Positions 47,586-55,018 of a stretch of DNA of 55,018 nucleotides are shown in pieces. The notes under the pieces were generated by a model. The model saw only the letters and a program-made list of their open reading frames with translations. It was not told the DNA's origin and did no database searches. Position 1 is the first letter of the stretch; each line of letters opens with the position of its first letter. The DNA is taken from positions 1 through 55,018 of IMG/VR virus record IMGVR_UViG_3300048586_000930; one strand, 5' to 3'. This stretch comes from a virus. The position numbers and the translations under genes are program-made.

Positions 47586-49592
47586 GTGCCTGCCGCTGTC
47601 CCCCTTATCGCCGTCGCCGCCGCCGGTATCGCCTCTGCCGCGGTCGGTGGCGGCATCATCGGTGCCGTGGTCGGCGCCGGTGCCGCCTTCATCGTCTCCG
47701 CCATCGGCCAGTCGGTCTTTCCGCAGAAGCAGAAAAAGCAGGCCAGCCTCAGCCCGCAGGCCGCGGCGATCGCCGGCTTCGACGCCGGCCAGCCCGGCGC
47801 CGGCCGCACCCAGGCCTTCCGCCAGCCGGTCACCGAACACCAGATCGTCCTCGGCCGCTGCAAGGTCTCGGGGCCAATCGTCTTCCTGCACTCGGCGACC
47901 GATGATGAGGGGCGCGCGGACGGCTACTTCTATTCCGTCGTCGTGCTCGCCGCGCACCATGTCCGCGCCATCGGCGAGGTGTTTTTGGGCGACAAGGTCG
48001 AGAGCGACGGCTCGCTCGCCGGGCTGGTGCGCGTCGACCGCCATCTCGGCGAGCCCGACCAGGCCGCCGACGCCAACCTGATCGCCGAGACCGGCGGCCA
48101 GTGGACCAGCGCACATCGCGGCCGTGGCCGTGCCTATGTCGCCGTCCGGCTCAAGCTCACCGCCGAGGCCTTCCCGGCCGGCCCACCCAACATCGCCGCC
48201 ATCGTCGAGGGCGCCGACACCATCCTCGATCCACGCACCGGCATGGTGGGCTGGTCGGACAACCCGGCCCTCCTGCTCGCCTGGTACCTCACCGCGCCCT
48301 TCGGCTGGCGGGCGTCCTGGGCCGACATCGACATCCCCGCGCTGATGGCTGCGGCCAACATCTGCGACGAGCTGGTCGGCACAAGGGCCGGGGTCTACGA
48401 GCGCCGCTACACCGCCAACGGCGTGCTGTCCCTCGCCGAGGGCAAGATCGCCATCACCCGGAAGCTCGCCGCCGCCATGGCCGGCGCGCTGGTGGTCTCC
48501 GGTGGGCGGTTCTTCATCCATGCCGGCGCGCCTGCGCTGCCGGCCGCGACGCTCACCTCGGACGACCTCCGCGGCGACGTCACCATCCAGGGGGCGCGGC
48601 CGCGGCGGGATCTCTTCAACGGGGTGCGGGCGGTCTATGTCGAGCCCGCGGCCAACTGGCAGCCCACCGATGCACCGCCGCTACTGGCGAGCAACTACGT
48701 CGCCCAGGATGGTGGCGAGATGATCTACCGCGACCTCGAATTCCCGCTGACCACCTCCGTCAGCACCGTGCAGCGGCTGATGAAGGTCGAACTCGAGCGC
48801 AACCGCCGTCAGCGCACCGTGGCCTTCCCCGCCAACCTCTCGGCGCTGCGCCTGCGGCCCTGGGAGGCGGCGACGGTGGCGCTCGACCGCCTGACACCCT
48901 TTCCGGCGCGGGTGACGGCCTGGTCGCTCGCCGCCGAGGCCGGTGTGGATCTCACCCTGGAGGAGGAGGACGCCGCGGTGTGGGACTGGAACCCGGCGGT
49001 CGATGAGCGCGCCACCGGATCGAACCCCGCCGTGGTGCTGCCGAATCCCGGCGTCATCGTAGCGCCCGCCAGCATCACGGTGGAGACGCCGCAGACCACC
49101 GCCTTTGCCCTGCTGTCTCTATCTTGGGCGGCGGTCGGCTCCTCACACCTTGCCGGCTACCAGGTCGAGTTCCTGCCGGCCTCGGTGGCGGCCTGGCAGG
49201 GCTACGGCGGATCCCTGGGTGCCACCGCGGCCGTCCTCCCCACCGCCGAACCCACCGGCTTCCGGGTGCGCGCGGTGGCGCGCAGCGGCGCGGTGTCGGG
49301 CTGGCGGCAAGCGCTGGTGCCAGCCGCGGTGGCGGCACCGACGGCGACGGGGATTGCCGGCGGCATCCGCCTCTCCGGCGGCTTCCCGACCGATGCGATG
49401 CGGCTGCAGCTGTTCGAGGCGGCGACCAGCAGTCTCGCCGCCGCCGTGAAGCTCGCGGACGAGCCGACCAGCCTCTTCTGGGATCGCACCGGCCTGACCG
49501 CCGGCGACACCCGCTGGTACTGGCTGCGCGCCGTCTCGGCCGAGGGCAACGTCTCGGCCTTGGTCGGGCCGGTGACAGCGACTGCGCTGTAG
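47586..49592 (+). CDS. Tail tip/host-specificity protein (J-like), 668 aa
   Basis: An N-terminal hydrophobic segment (residues about 5-45, Ala/Gly/Val-rich), then a mixed body with GRTQAFRQPVTEHQIVLGRC typical of tail-tip TipJ-like proteins of alphaproteobacterial phages. C-terminal fibronectin-like beta domains (LSWAAVGSSHLAGYQVEFLP) follow. It probably forms the central tip and contacts the host receptor or carries the spike. Confidence 0.75.
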   Translation: MPAAVPLIAVAAAGIASAAVGGGIIGAVVGAGAAFIVSAIGQSVFPQKQKKQASLSPQAAAIAGFDAGQPGAGRTQAFRQPVTEHQIVLGRCKVSGPIVFLHSATDDEGRADGYFYSVVVLAAHHVRAIGEVFLGDKVESDGSLAGLVRVDRHLGEPDQAADANLIAETGGQWTSAHRGRGRAYVAVRLKLTAEAFPAGPPNIAAIVEGADTILDPRTGMVGWSDNPALLLAWYLTAPFGWRASWADIDIPALMAAANICDELVGTRAGVYERRYTANGVLSLAEGKIAITRKLAAAMAGALVVSGGRFFIHAGAPALPAATLTSDDLRGDVTIQGARPRRDLFNGVRAVYVEPAANWQPTDAPPLLASNYVAQDGGEMIYRDLEFPLTTSVSTVQRLMKVELERNRRQRTVAFPANLSALRLRPWEAATVALDRLTPFPARVTAWSLAAEAGVDLTLEEEDAAVWDWNPAVDERATGSNPAVVLPNPGVIVAPASITVETPQTTAFALLSLSWAAVGSSHLAGYQVEFLPASVAAWQGYGGSLGATAAVLPTAEPTGFRVRAVARSGAVSGWRQALVPAAVAAPTATGIAGGIRLSGGFPTDAMRLQLFEAATSSLAAAVKLADEPTSLFWDRTGLTAGDTRWYWLRAVSAEGNVSALVGPVTATAL

Positions 49593-49603
49593 GGAAACCC
49601 ACC

Positions 49604-51430
49604 ATGCCTGCCCGCATCGATGACCTGCTGGTGCTCGACACCGCGGTCAGCAAGACCGATCTCGCCAAGTACCTGCGCGACCGCGAGACGGTGCTGCCCT
49701 CCGACTTCGGCGGCCTCGGCGATGGCGTTGCCGACGACCGCGTCGCCATCCAGGCGGCCTTCGACCGCGCGGCGGCGGACCAGAAGTTCGCGGTCATCCC
49801 GCCCGGCACCTGGAACGTCTCCGCCGGGGTGGTCCTCGGCGGTGGTGCCCGCGGCCTGATCATGCACGGCATCATCCGCTACACGGGCTCGGCCGCGGCC
49901 ACCGTGCTGACCCTCGGCGACGGCGGCACGGTCCGCAATGGCGAGAAGCACTATGCCGGGCTGCAGGTCATCCGGCAGACCCAATCCGACTGGCTCGACG
50001 AGGCCGACATCGGCATCCTGGTGCGCAACATCGACGCCTCGGTGGTCGAGCTACGCCTGGTGTCGGGATTCACCATCGGCATGCGGACGCTGGGTGACGG
50101 CCGCGGCGTCGAGGACAGCACCTTCCACCTCGGGCGCATCCTCAACAACCGCATCGGCCTCGATATCCACTGCGCCACGGCGACCGCCTGGAACACCTCG
50201 GTGCGCTACTATGGCGGGCACTTCGCCATCGCGACGGGGATCAACCCCACCATCGATCGCTTCGGGATCCGGCTGTCCAAGGCGGACGGCGCCTATTCCA
50301 ACCACAACCGGCACGTCTTCGATGCGCCGAATTTCGAGCTGCGCCAGCTCGATCCCAACGTCGCCATCCCCTTCCTCAACGAGACCAGCGGCTCGGCGAT
50401 CATCGGCCGGGCGCTGCGCATGGAGGCCTGCTCGCCGATCGTCGCCCGGCACACCGCCGCGGCGCAGGACTGCGAGTACGAGGTCGCTTGGAGCAACACC
50501 TACCAGGTCGGCATCGACTACGCCGCCACCGCCACCCGTTGCGGCAATACGGTTCTTAACCGCCACCGGGCGCCGGCATCGCGGCATCTGCGGCTGCTCG
50601 GGTCCGTGCCGAATGTCCGGGCCGAGGCCTTCCGGCACAGTGCCACCGAGATCGGCGTCGAGGGGCTGGCGGTGGTCGCCACCTCCACCACCAGCGCCAC
50701 GACGCTGGCCGGGCTATCCTTCAACGGGCTCGACGACATCACGCCGACCGCCCGTGGGCTGCTGCTCGCCGCGCAGCGGGGGCTCGCCTATGTGGTGGAG
50801 TGCAGCCAGGCGAAGGAGTTCGCGCTGGTGCATTCCCTCGTCGGCGGTGCGGATGGCGGGCGGATCTTCGTACGCTGCTTCGATGCGGCGATGAATGTCC
50901 GTGAGAACATCGCCGGCGACGCGCTGGCCTCGATCACCACGCTGCTGTGGAACGTGCCATCCAAGGCCTGGACTGGGGGTGCGGCCATGGCCGACGCCTC
51001 GCTGAACAAGCGCATGACGGTGCGGCTCGGACCCGGCGTCGCCTTCGCGCAGATCGGCATCGTCGGCTTCGACGGACAGATCGAGGTGGAGGCGCTGCGG
51101 CTCTACGGCCTGCCCGAGGCCGCGCCCGCGATGCTCTGCGGCACGCCGGCCTTGCCGATCGGGCAGCGGGAGTTCGCGGCAGAGGTGGCGTGGGATCTGC
51201 CGTCACTGGCACCTGGGGCGACCAGCCTGCTCGACGTCACCGTCACCGGCGCGCGGCAGGGGGATCCCGCCCATGCGGCGCTGGCATCGTCGACGCGCTT
51301 CATCGAGATGGATGCCGCAGCGTGGTCCAACAACACCGTGCGTGTCATGGCCAGGAACGTCTCGCCCGCAACCTTCGACCTGGGCGCGGCGACGCTGTCC
51401 GTTGCCGCACGAAAGCGGAGAGTACCGTGA
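49604..51430 (+). CDS. Tail spike/fibre with beta-helix domain
   Basis: A 608-residue protein. After an N-terminal attachment segment, SDFGGLGDGVADDRVAIQAA (about 33-52) is the classic start of a pectate-lyase-like right-handed beta helix. Short Asn/Gly-rich repeats follow to about residue 350, and a beta-rich C-terminal domain ends the protein. Such proteins bind and often degrade surface polysaccharide; no catalytic residues can be assigned by eye. Last structural gene of the operon. Confidence 0.8.
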   Translation: MPARIDDLLVLDTAVSKTDLAKYLRDRETVLPSDFGGLGDGVADDRVAIQAAFDRAAADQKFAVIPPGTWNVSAGVVLGGGARGLIMHGIIRYTGSAAATVLTLGDGGTVRNGEKHYAGLQVIRQTQSDWLDEADIGILVRNIDASVVELRLVSGFTIGMRTLGDGRGVEDSTFHLGRILNNRIGLDIHCATATAWNTSVRYYGGHFAIATGINPTIDRFGIRLSKADGAYSNHNRHVFDAPNFELRQLDPNVAIPFLNETSGSAIIGRALRMEACSPIVARHTAAAQDCEYEVAWSNTYQVGIDYAATATRCGNTVLNRHRAPASRHLRLLGSVPNVRAEAFRHSATEIGVEGLAVVATSTTSATTLAGLSFNGLDDITPTARGLLLAAQRGLAYVVECSQAKEFALVHSLVGGADGGRIFVRCFDAAMNVRENIAGDALASITTLLWNVPSKAWTGGAAMADASLNKRMTVRLGPGVAFAQIGIVGFDGQIEVEALRLYGLPEAAPAMLCGTPALPIGQREFAAEVAWDLPSLAPGATSLLDVTVTGARQGDPAHAALASSTRFIEMDAAAWSNNTVRVMARNVSPATFDLGAATLSVAARKRRVP

Positions 51431-51454
51431 CCGATCAGAGCGCATCGTCGGAGA

Positions 51455-51688
51455 TCATGTGCGGCGTCGCGAGCAGCCCCCACGACCGTGCCGCTTGCGT
51501 TGCGACTTGATGGCGGGCGCGACGTCCGCCCAAGACATGCCCCTCTGTCGAACATAGTGCCTGGCGAGCGCCAACACCCTTGCGCGCCCATCGTCACCAA
51601 GTGCCTCCATCAGCCGGATGAACTCCTCCCGCTCATCAGGGCCGATCGAGCCGCGAGGAAACCGGGGATCGTCTTCTATGCCAGGCAT
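51455..51688 (-). CDS. Small convergent hypothetical protein, 77 aa
   Basis: Minus-strand gene converging on the tail spike. ATG 51686-51688 has an AGGAG site upstream; longer readings are low-complexity. Contains helices (EREEFIRLMEALGDDGRARV, WADVAPAIKSQRKR) and a basic, Cys-containing tail. Family unknown; could be a small regulator. Confidence 0.5.
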   Translation of the reverse strand: MPGIEDDPRFPRGSIGPDEREEFIRLMEALGDDGRARVLALARHYVRQRGMSWADVAPAIKSQRKRHGRGGCSRRRT

Positions 51689-51778
51689 CGCTGTCGTCTC
51701 CTGCGTCAACGCCAATGGAGATGATCCAATGGAACGGGGCATCAGCGCGGTGATGGCCCAAGGCGCGCTCGGCAGAAG

Positions 51779-51811
51779 GCGTGCCCGGCGCTGTCGCTGT
51801 GCCGGGCACGC
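51779..51811. terminator. Strong hairpin in the gap right of the tail genes
   Basis: Perfect 11-bp stem GCGTGCCCGGC / GCCGGGCACGC with an 11-base loop, in the 294-base gap between the 77-residue gene and the ParB-like gene. It lies downstream of the leftward ParB operon, so it may terminate it, though no U tract is evident. The rest of the gap is GC-rich with no gene I can support. Confidence 0.45.
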
Positions 51812-51982
51812 TTCCACTGTTCGGCCGGTCCCATGGCGGCCGGCCTGGTGGGCACAAGCGGGTTCGCCGCCATTCCCACCACCGCCCTCGATCCGCCCCA
51901 CCGTGCGGCGTCTCCGGCGGTCCCCGCGCTTTCGGGTCCGGGTCCCCATCTCAGTAGCCGGCCCCACCCGGCCGCACAGGAG

Positions 51983-52882
51983 CTACGCCACAGCCGTTTG
52001 GCCATCCACCAGTTTGCGAAACTCGGTCAGCATCTCCGGCTGGTGCTGCTGGAGCCAACGCTCGACCCGAACATTTGCGACGAGCTTGGTCAGATAGGTC
52101 CGCGCGAGCACCATCCGCAGATGGTCCGGGCCGTAGGATTGCTCGGCAACCTTGATCTCCCGGTCGAGCCGAGCCGTCTCGCGCTCCATCAGAACCACCT
52201 GCTCACGGGTCAGGGCCTTCGGCGCCTTCGGCTTGCCGTCCTGCACCAGTTGGTCATCCGGCGTCGCGACCAGCAGCGCCTGGACGTAGCCCTTCGAGTA
52301 GCGGTTCATGCCCACCATCATCTCAGCGGCTTCCATCTGTCGCAGCGGCATCATGCGCCGCAGGATGGAGAACACGCTAAGCGAAATCGGCTTGTCCTTC
52401 AGGATCTCGACGGCCTCCGGACAGATGCCTTGAAGGGCCCGCTTCTTCTGGCGAAGCGTGCTGATGTCGATGTTGAGTGCACGGGCCAAGCGTTCTTCGG
52501 GAACGTTCCGGTCGACCGCCTGCAAGATCATGCGGTGCTCCTGCACCGCGGCGAGGCGGCTGATGCGCTTGTTGTAGGTGAACGCCTCGTCGTCAGTCGC
52601 GACGAGGCAGAGGACATCGACAGCGCCCCGATCGCGGAGGATCTCGACCCGGAGATGCCCATCCAGCAGTAGGTAGGCGTCCGGCTCCGACGGATGGCGC
52701 ACCACGATCGGCGGCTCGATCAGGCCCACCTCGGCCACGGAGGCCGCGATCTGCGCATATTTGGCTGATCGCCGAATCTTGCCGGAGACCGGGCGCAGTG
52801 GGCGGATCCGCTCCAGAGGGACCTGGATGCTGCTGGCCTCGAACGCACTCTTGATACGCGGCGGCTTGTGCTCGGCGACCAT
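51983..52882 (-). CDS. ParB/RepB-C-like protein, 299 aa
   Basis: N-terminal ParB-like domain (residues about 20-110, IAASVAEVGLIEPPIVVRHP and LLLDGHLRVEILRD), an HTH region (EERLARALNIDISTLRQKKR, about 130-149) and a helical C-terminal part. It resembles proteins annotated as having a RepB plasmid-partition C-terminal domain. It starts two bases after the other ParB-like gene's stop, downstream of a large serine recombinase. A role in controlling or assisting that recombinase, rather than partition, is an inference from the gene set lacking a ParA ATPase. Confidence 0.75.
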   Translation of the reverse strand: MVAEHKPPRIKSAFEASSIQVPLERIRPLRPVSGKIRRSAKYAQIAASVAEVGLIEPPIVVRHPSEPDAYLLLDGHLRVEILRDRGAVDVLCLVATDDEAFTYNKRISRLAAVQEHRMILQAVDRNVPEERLARALNIDISTLRQKKRALQGICPEAVEILKDKPISLSVFSILRRMMPLRQMEAAEMMVGMNRYSKGYVQALLVATPDDQLVQDGKPKAPKALTREQVVLMERETARLDREIKVAEQSYGPDHLRMVLARTYLTKLVANVRVERWLQQHQPEMLTEFRKLVDGQTAVA

Positions 52883-52883
52883 C

Positions 52884-53774
52884 TCACGCCTCCCCCGGCG
52901 CGGGCCCAACGCGTTCGGCCAGCTTCGCCGGCATCGTATAGAGGCCCTCGGCACGCAGCAGATTCACGAAGCCCTCATCGGCTCGAAGGGCCCGCAGCGC
53001 CTCCACTACGAACAACAGCATGCCCCGGGTGTTCGTCGCATCGCGCACGATCATGCGCTTCTTATCCACATCCTGCCGATAGGTCCGCAGCAGGGAGTCC
53101 ACCGAGAGCGGTCGCAGCCGACGACGCTCGTTGGCCTTGACCCGCGGTCCCTGGCTCCTGCGTACCTCGATAAGGCGCTTCGCCGACATCAGGTTGTGGC
53201 CGCGCAGCAGCTTCTTCTCATAGGCCTCATGCAGCACGCGCTGGACATTCGCGTCCTCTGCTTCCGCGATCTCAACGGCGACGCTGACCGGCATCTGTCC
53301 TGCCTCCACCGCCCTCAGAAGGCGCGTTTCGCCACCCGTGAGGAGCCGAAGAACACCACGGACGTACTCCAGCGATAGCCCGGTCTTGCGGGCGATCTCG
53401 GGATCCGAATGGCCGCGCTGCCGCATGCCGTCGATATCGTGCAGCAGGTCGATAGCCTGGTGCTGACGCCGGGCCACATTCTCGACTAGGCTCATCACGA
53501 GGCAGTCCTCGCTCTCGGCGTCCACCACCACGGCCGGGATTTCCACCTGGCCGAGTTCCCGGAAGGCCTCCAGGCGTCCCTGCCCACAGATGAGGTCGTA
53601 CCGGAGGCCCTGCGGACCTTGCCGCATAGCGACGGTGATGGGTCGCTTCAGGCCGACAGCAGCAATGCTGTCGAGCATCTCCCGGAACACCTTGCGGTTC
53701 CGCACACGCGGATTGATCACGTCGATTAGCGCGATCGGGACGGATTGCACCTTCGCAGCGGCAGGGACAGGCAT
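52884..53774 (-). CDS. ParB-like protein, 296 aa
   Basis: ParB/RepB-type protein with the CTPase-like N-terminal motifs LICGQGRLEAFRELG and SLVENVARRQHQAIDLLHDI, then an HTH (SDPEIARKTGLSLEYVRGVL, about 140-159) and a C-terminal domain. The ATG was chosen where it overlaps the recombinase stop by one base (TGATG), which couples the two genes. No parA neighbour is visible. Paired ParB-like proteins behind a recombinase are a recurring cassette in alphaproteobacterial elements; their function is unsettled. Confidence 0.8.
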   Translation of the reverse strand: MPVPAAAKVQSVPIALIDVINPRVRNRKVFREMLDSIAAVGLKRPITVAMRQGPQGLRYDLICGQGRLEAFRELGQVEIPAVVVDAESEDCLVMSLVENVARRQHQAIDLLHDIDGMRQRGHSDPEIARKTGLSLEYVRGVLRLLTGGETRLLRAVEAGQMPVSVAVEIAEAEDANVQRVLHEAYEKKLLRGHNLMSAKRLIEVRRSQGPRVKANERRRLRPLSVDSLLRTYRQDVDKKRMIVRDATNTRGMLLFVVEALRALRADEGFVNLLRAEGLYTMPAKLAERVGPAPGEA

Positions 53775-55018
53775 CAGGCAGCCTCCATGATGCTGACGCG
53801 CCGCGCCAGGTCGGCGAGAGCGTCCAGGGTGTCGAAGCGGAAGGCCTCGAGCAAAAGGTCGTTCGTCTCTCCGATGCGCAGCCGATCCAGCGTCGCATCG
53901 CGGCGAGGCAGGAGGTAGTAGTCGCGAATGCTCGCATTGCCGGGTGCCATGCGGACCGCGACCGTGATGTCCGGTGCGAGGCCCGTATCGAGGCGGATAT
54001 GCCATCGCACCGTCCCCGAAGGCGCCTCCTGGCAGCGCGCGAGAACGATGGACACCGTGAACTCGCCATTCACGGTCAGAAGGTCGGTGGCCGGATCCTG
54101 TTCGACGGCTCCTCCGACATCCCGGATCCCCGCCATGGCCTGAGCGACGATCTCCGGATGGAGCCTTCGCAAGGCACGGTTGACCTCGACATACCGATAA
54201 TCACGGTCGGGCGAGAAGCCGACGAGCTGGTATGCACGTAGGAGGCTCCCGAAACGGGACCGGTAGGCCGAACTGGAAGGGGCTCCGTCCACTTCGTCGA
54301 TGACAAGGCCCGACAGGTAGCCGCGATTTGCGAGGATGGTCCGCAGGACCTCTAGCATCTCCTCATCCGTGAGGCGTCTCGATCGTTCCCGGATGATGAT
54401 CTGCGCCGCCTCGAACAGCATCCGGTCGACGAGAGGTTCGAAGGCGCCGTCTCGTCGGATCCACATGTCGGGGCGGTTCCGCACCCGCGCGCCCTGGAGC
54501 TTGCACGAGATGCGGTTCCAGACGTTGTCGCCGACATACTTCTCGTTGATGAGAATCTGATGGACGGTACCGCGCGTCCAAGGCCGCCCCAGATCCGTGC
54601 TGATGCCCTGGGCGTTCAGCAAGGCGGCGATCTCGTTCTCGCTGCGTCCCTCCTCGACGAAGCTGCGGTAGATCCAGCGGACCGCATCCACCTCCTCGGG
54701 AGGTCCCGGCACAAGGATCACCCGGTCCGTCTGCAGGCTCTTGTGCTCACCACGGGCCAGCGACGCCTTGCGGTTCCCGGCACCATCCAGGAGATGGCGG
54801 CGCAATCCGAACCCCGCAGGGCCGCCTTGGCGGAAGCCGAGTTCGATCAGCCGGCCCTGTCCGGCAAAGACACGGACCGAGAGCAGGCGGCTGCCCTCAC
54901 CGGCGAGGGCGCGCTTGACGCCTTTGACGATCGTGGCGACCGGGCTGCCATCATTCTCGAAGCCGTCGACGCAGTACTCGACCTGGATCCCGGCCTTGCG
55001 GCACTGGTACTCGTAGAA
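53774..55018 (-). CDS. Large serine recombinase, 5' part missing at window edge
   Basis: A 414-residue C-terminal portion; the reading frame is open to the right edge, so the catalytic-serine N-terminus lies outside. The first visible residues (FYEYQCRKAGIQVEYC, then FENDGSPVATIVKGVKRALA) are the middle of a resolvase catalytic domain. GFRQGGPAGFGLRRHLLD and a recombinase domain (WTRGTVHQILINEKYVGDN) follow, with a long C-terminal region. It belongs to a different subfamily from the recombinase at 4778 and seems intact as far as visible. Confidence 0.9.
   Translation of the reverse strand, partial: FYEYQCRKAGIQVEYCVDGFENDGSPVATIVKGVKRALAGEGSRLLSVRVFAGQGRLIELGFRQGGPAGFGLRRHLLDGAGNRKASLARGEHKSLQTDRVILVPGPPEEVDAVRWIYRSFVEEGRSENEIAALLNAQGISTDLGRPWTRGTVHQILINEKYVGDNVWNRISCKLQGARVRNRPDMWIRRDGAFEPLVDRMLFEAAQIIIRERSRRLTDEEMLEVLRTILANRGYLSGLVIDEVDGAPSSSAYRSRFGSLLRAYQLVGFSPDRDYRYVEVNRALRRLHPEIVAQAMAGIRDVGGAVEQDPATDLLTVNGEFTVSIVLARCQEAPSGTVRWHIRLDTGLAPDITVAVRMAPGNASIRDYYLLPRRDATLDRLRIGETNDLLLEAFRFDTLDALADLARRVSIMEAA

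Noticed and set aside
45947-49592. Gene transfer agent rather than prophage
   Set aside because: Some tail-tip genes resemble GTA clusters, but repressor/ImmA control, replication genes, recombinase, GpA terminase, lysis genes and a tail spike indicate a temperate phage.
51983-53774. Plasmid partition locus
   Set aside because: Two ParB-like proteins are present but there is no ParA ATPase or replication initiator, and they are translationally coupled to a recombinase.

Overview
The window is a GC-rich (roughly two thirds G+C by eye) alphaproteobacterial segment. It is dominated by one lambda-like, long-tailed (siphovirus-type) prophage. The protein style (Ala/Arg-rich, DUF2924-type recombinase cassette, ParB-methyltransferase fusions, DUF6441/DUF2460 tail genes) suggests an Acetobacteraceae/Roseomonas-like or related host. 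That host assignment is an inference from resemblance, not a search result.

Layout. (1) 1-4250: an HsdR-like nuclease-helicase preceded by a WYL regulator, both on the minus strand. This is a defence-type pair just outside or at the edge of the prophage. (2) 4356-6839: a minus-strand large serine recombinase cassette (69-aa protein, DUF2924 protein, recombinase, small HTH-like protein) joined by 4-bp overlaps. The recombinase carries an in-frame stop. (3) 6917-8909: lysogeny control (225-aa protein, XRE repressor, ImmA/IrrE metallopeptidase) facing a lytic-direction sigma-like gene across an operator-rich intergenic region. (4) 8910-19918: early genes for recombination and replication: Hjc-like nuclease, Sak4-like ATPase, DUF669 protein, Cas4-like exonuclease, DEAH helicase and PrimPol/DUF3987 primase-helicase, with iteron-like repeats at its end. 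(5) 20010-24599: HU protein, two adjacent ParB-methyltransferase fusions and small genes. (6) 25325-36616: small and large terminase, gpW-like joiner, portal, protease-capsid fusion, decoration protein, endolysin, nested spanins, gpFII-like joiner, holin and tail-completion genes. (7) 36651-51430: tail tube, tail chaperone, tape measure, distal tail proteins and tail spike. (8) 51455-55018: a small minus-strand gene, two ParB-like proteins and the 3' part of a second large serine recombinase that runs off the right edge.

Two lesions argue that the prophage is defective. The integrase-type recombinase has a TAC-to-TAA type nonsense codon, and the tail tube gene is split by a complete 2,529-bp IS66-family element with a perfect 8-bp target duplication. 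Against this decay, three apparently intact cargo genes of visibly lower GC sit at module joints: a minus-strand hypothetical gene before the terminase, an exonuclease/endonuclease/phosphatase gene with its own terminator inside the head operon, and an 856-residue TIR-NTPase-repeat protein inside the tail operon. The last is the best candidate for a poorly described defence system.

The tail chaperone gene carries a textbook -1 programmed frameshift signal: the heptamer GGGAAAC, a 6-nt spacer and a perfect 9-bp stem. It would fuse the chaperone to a downstream frame that lacks a normal start codon. This is the lambda G/GT arrangement in a prophage of this group.
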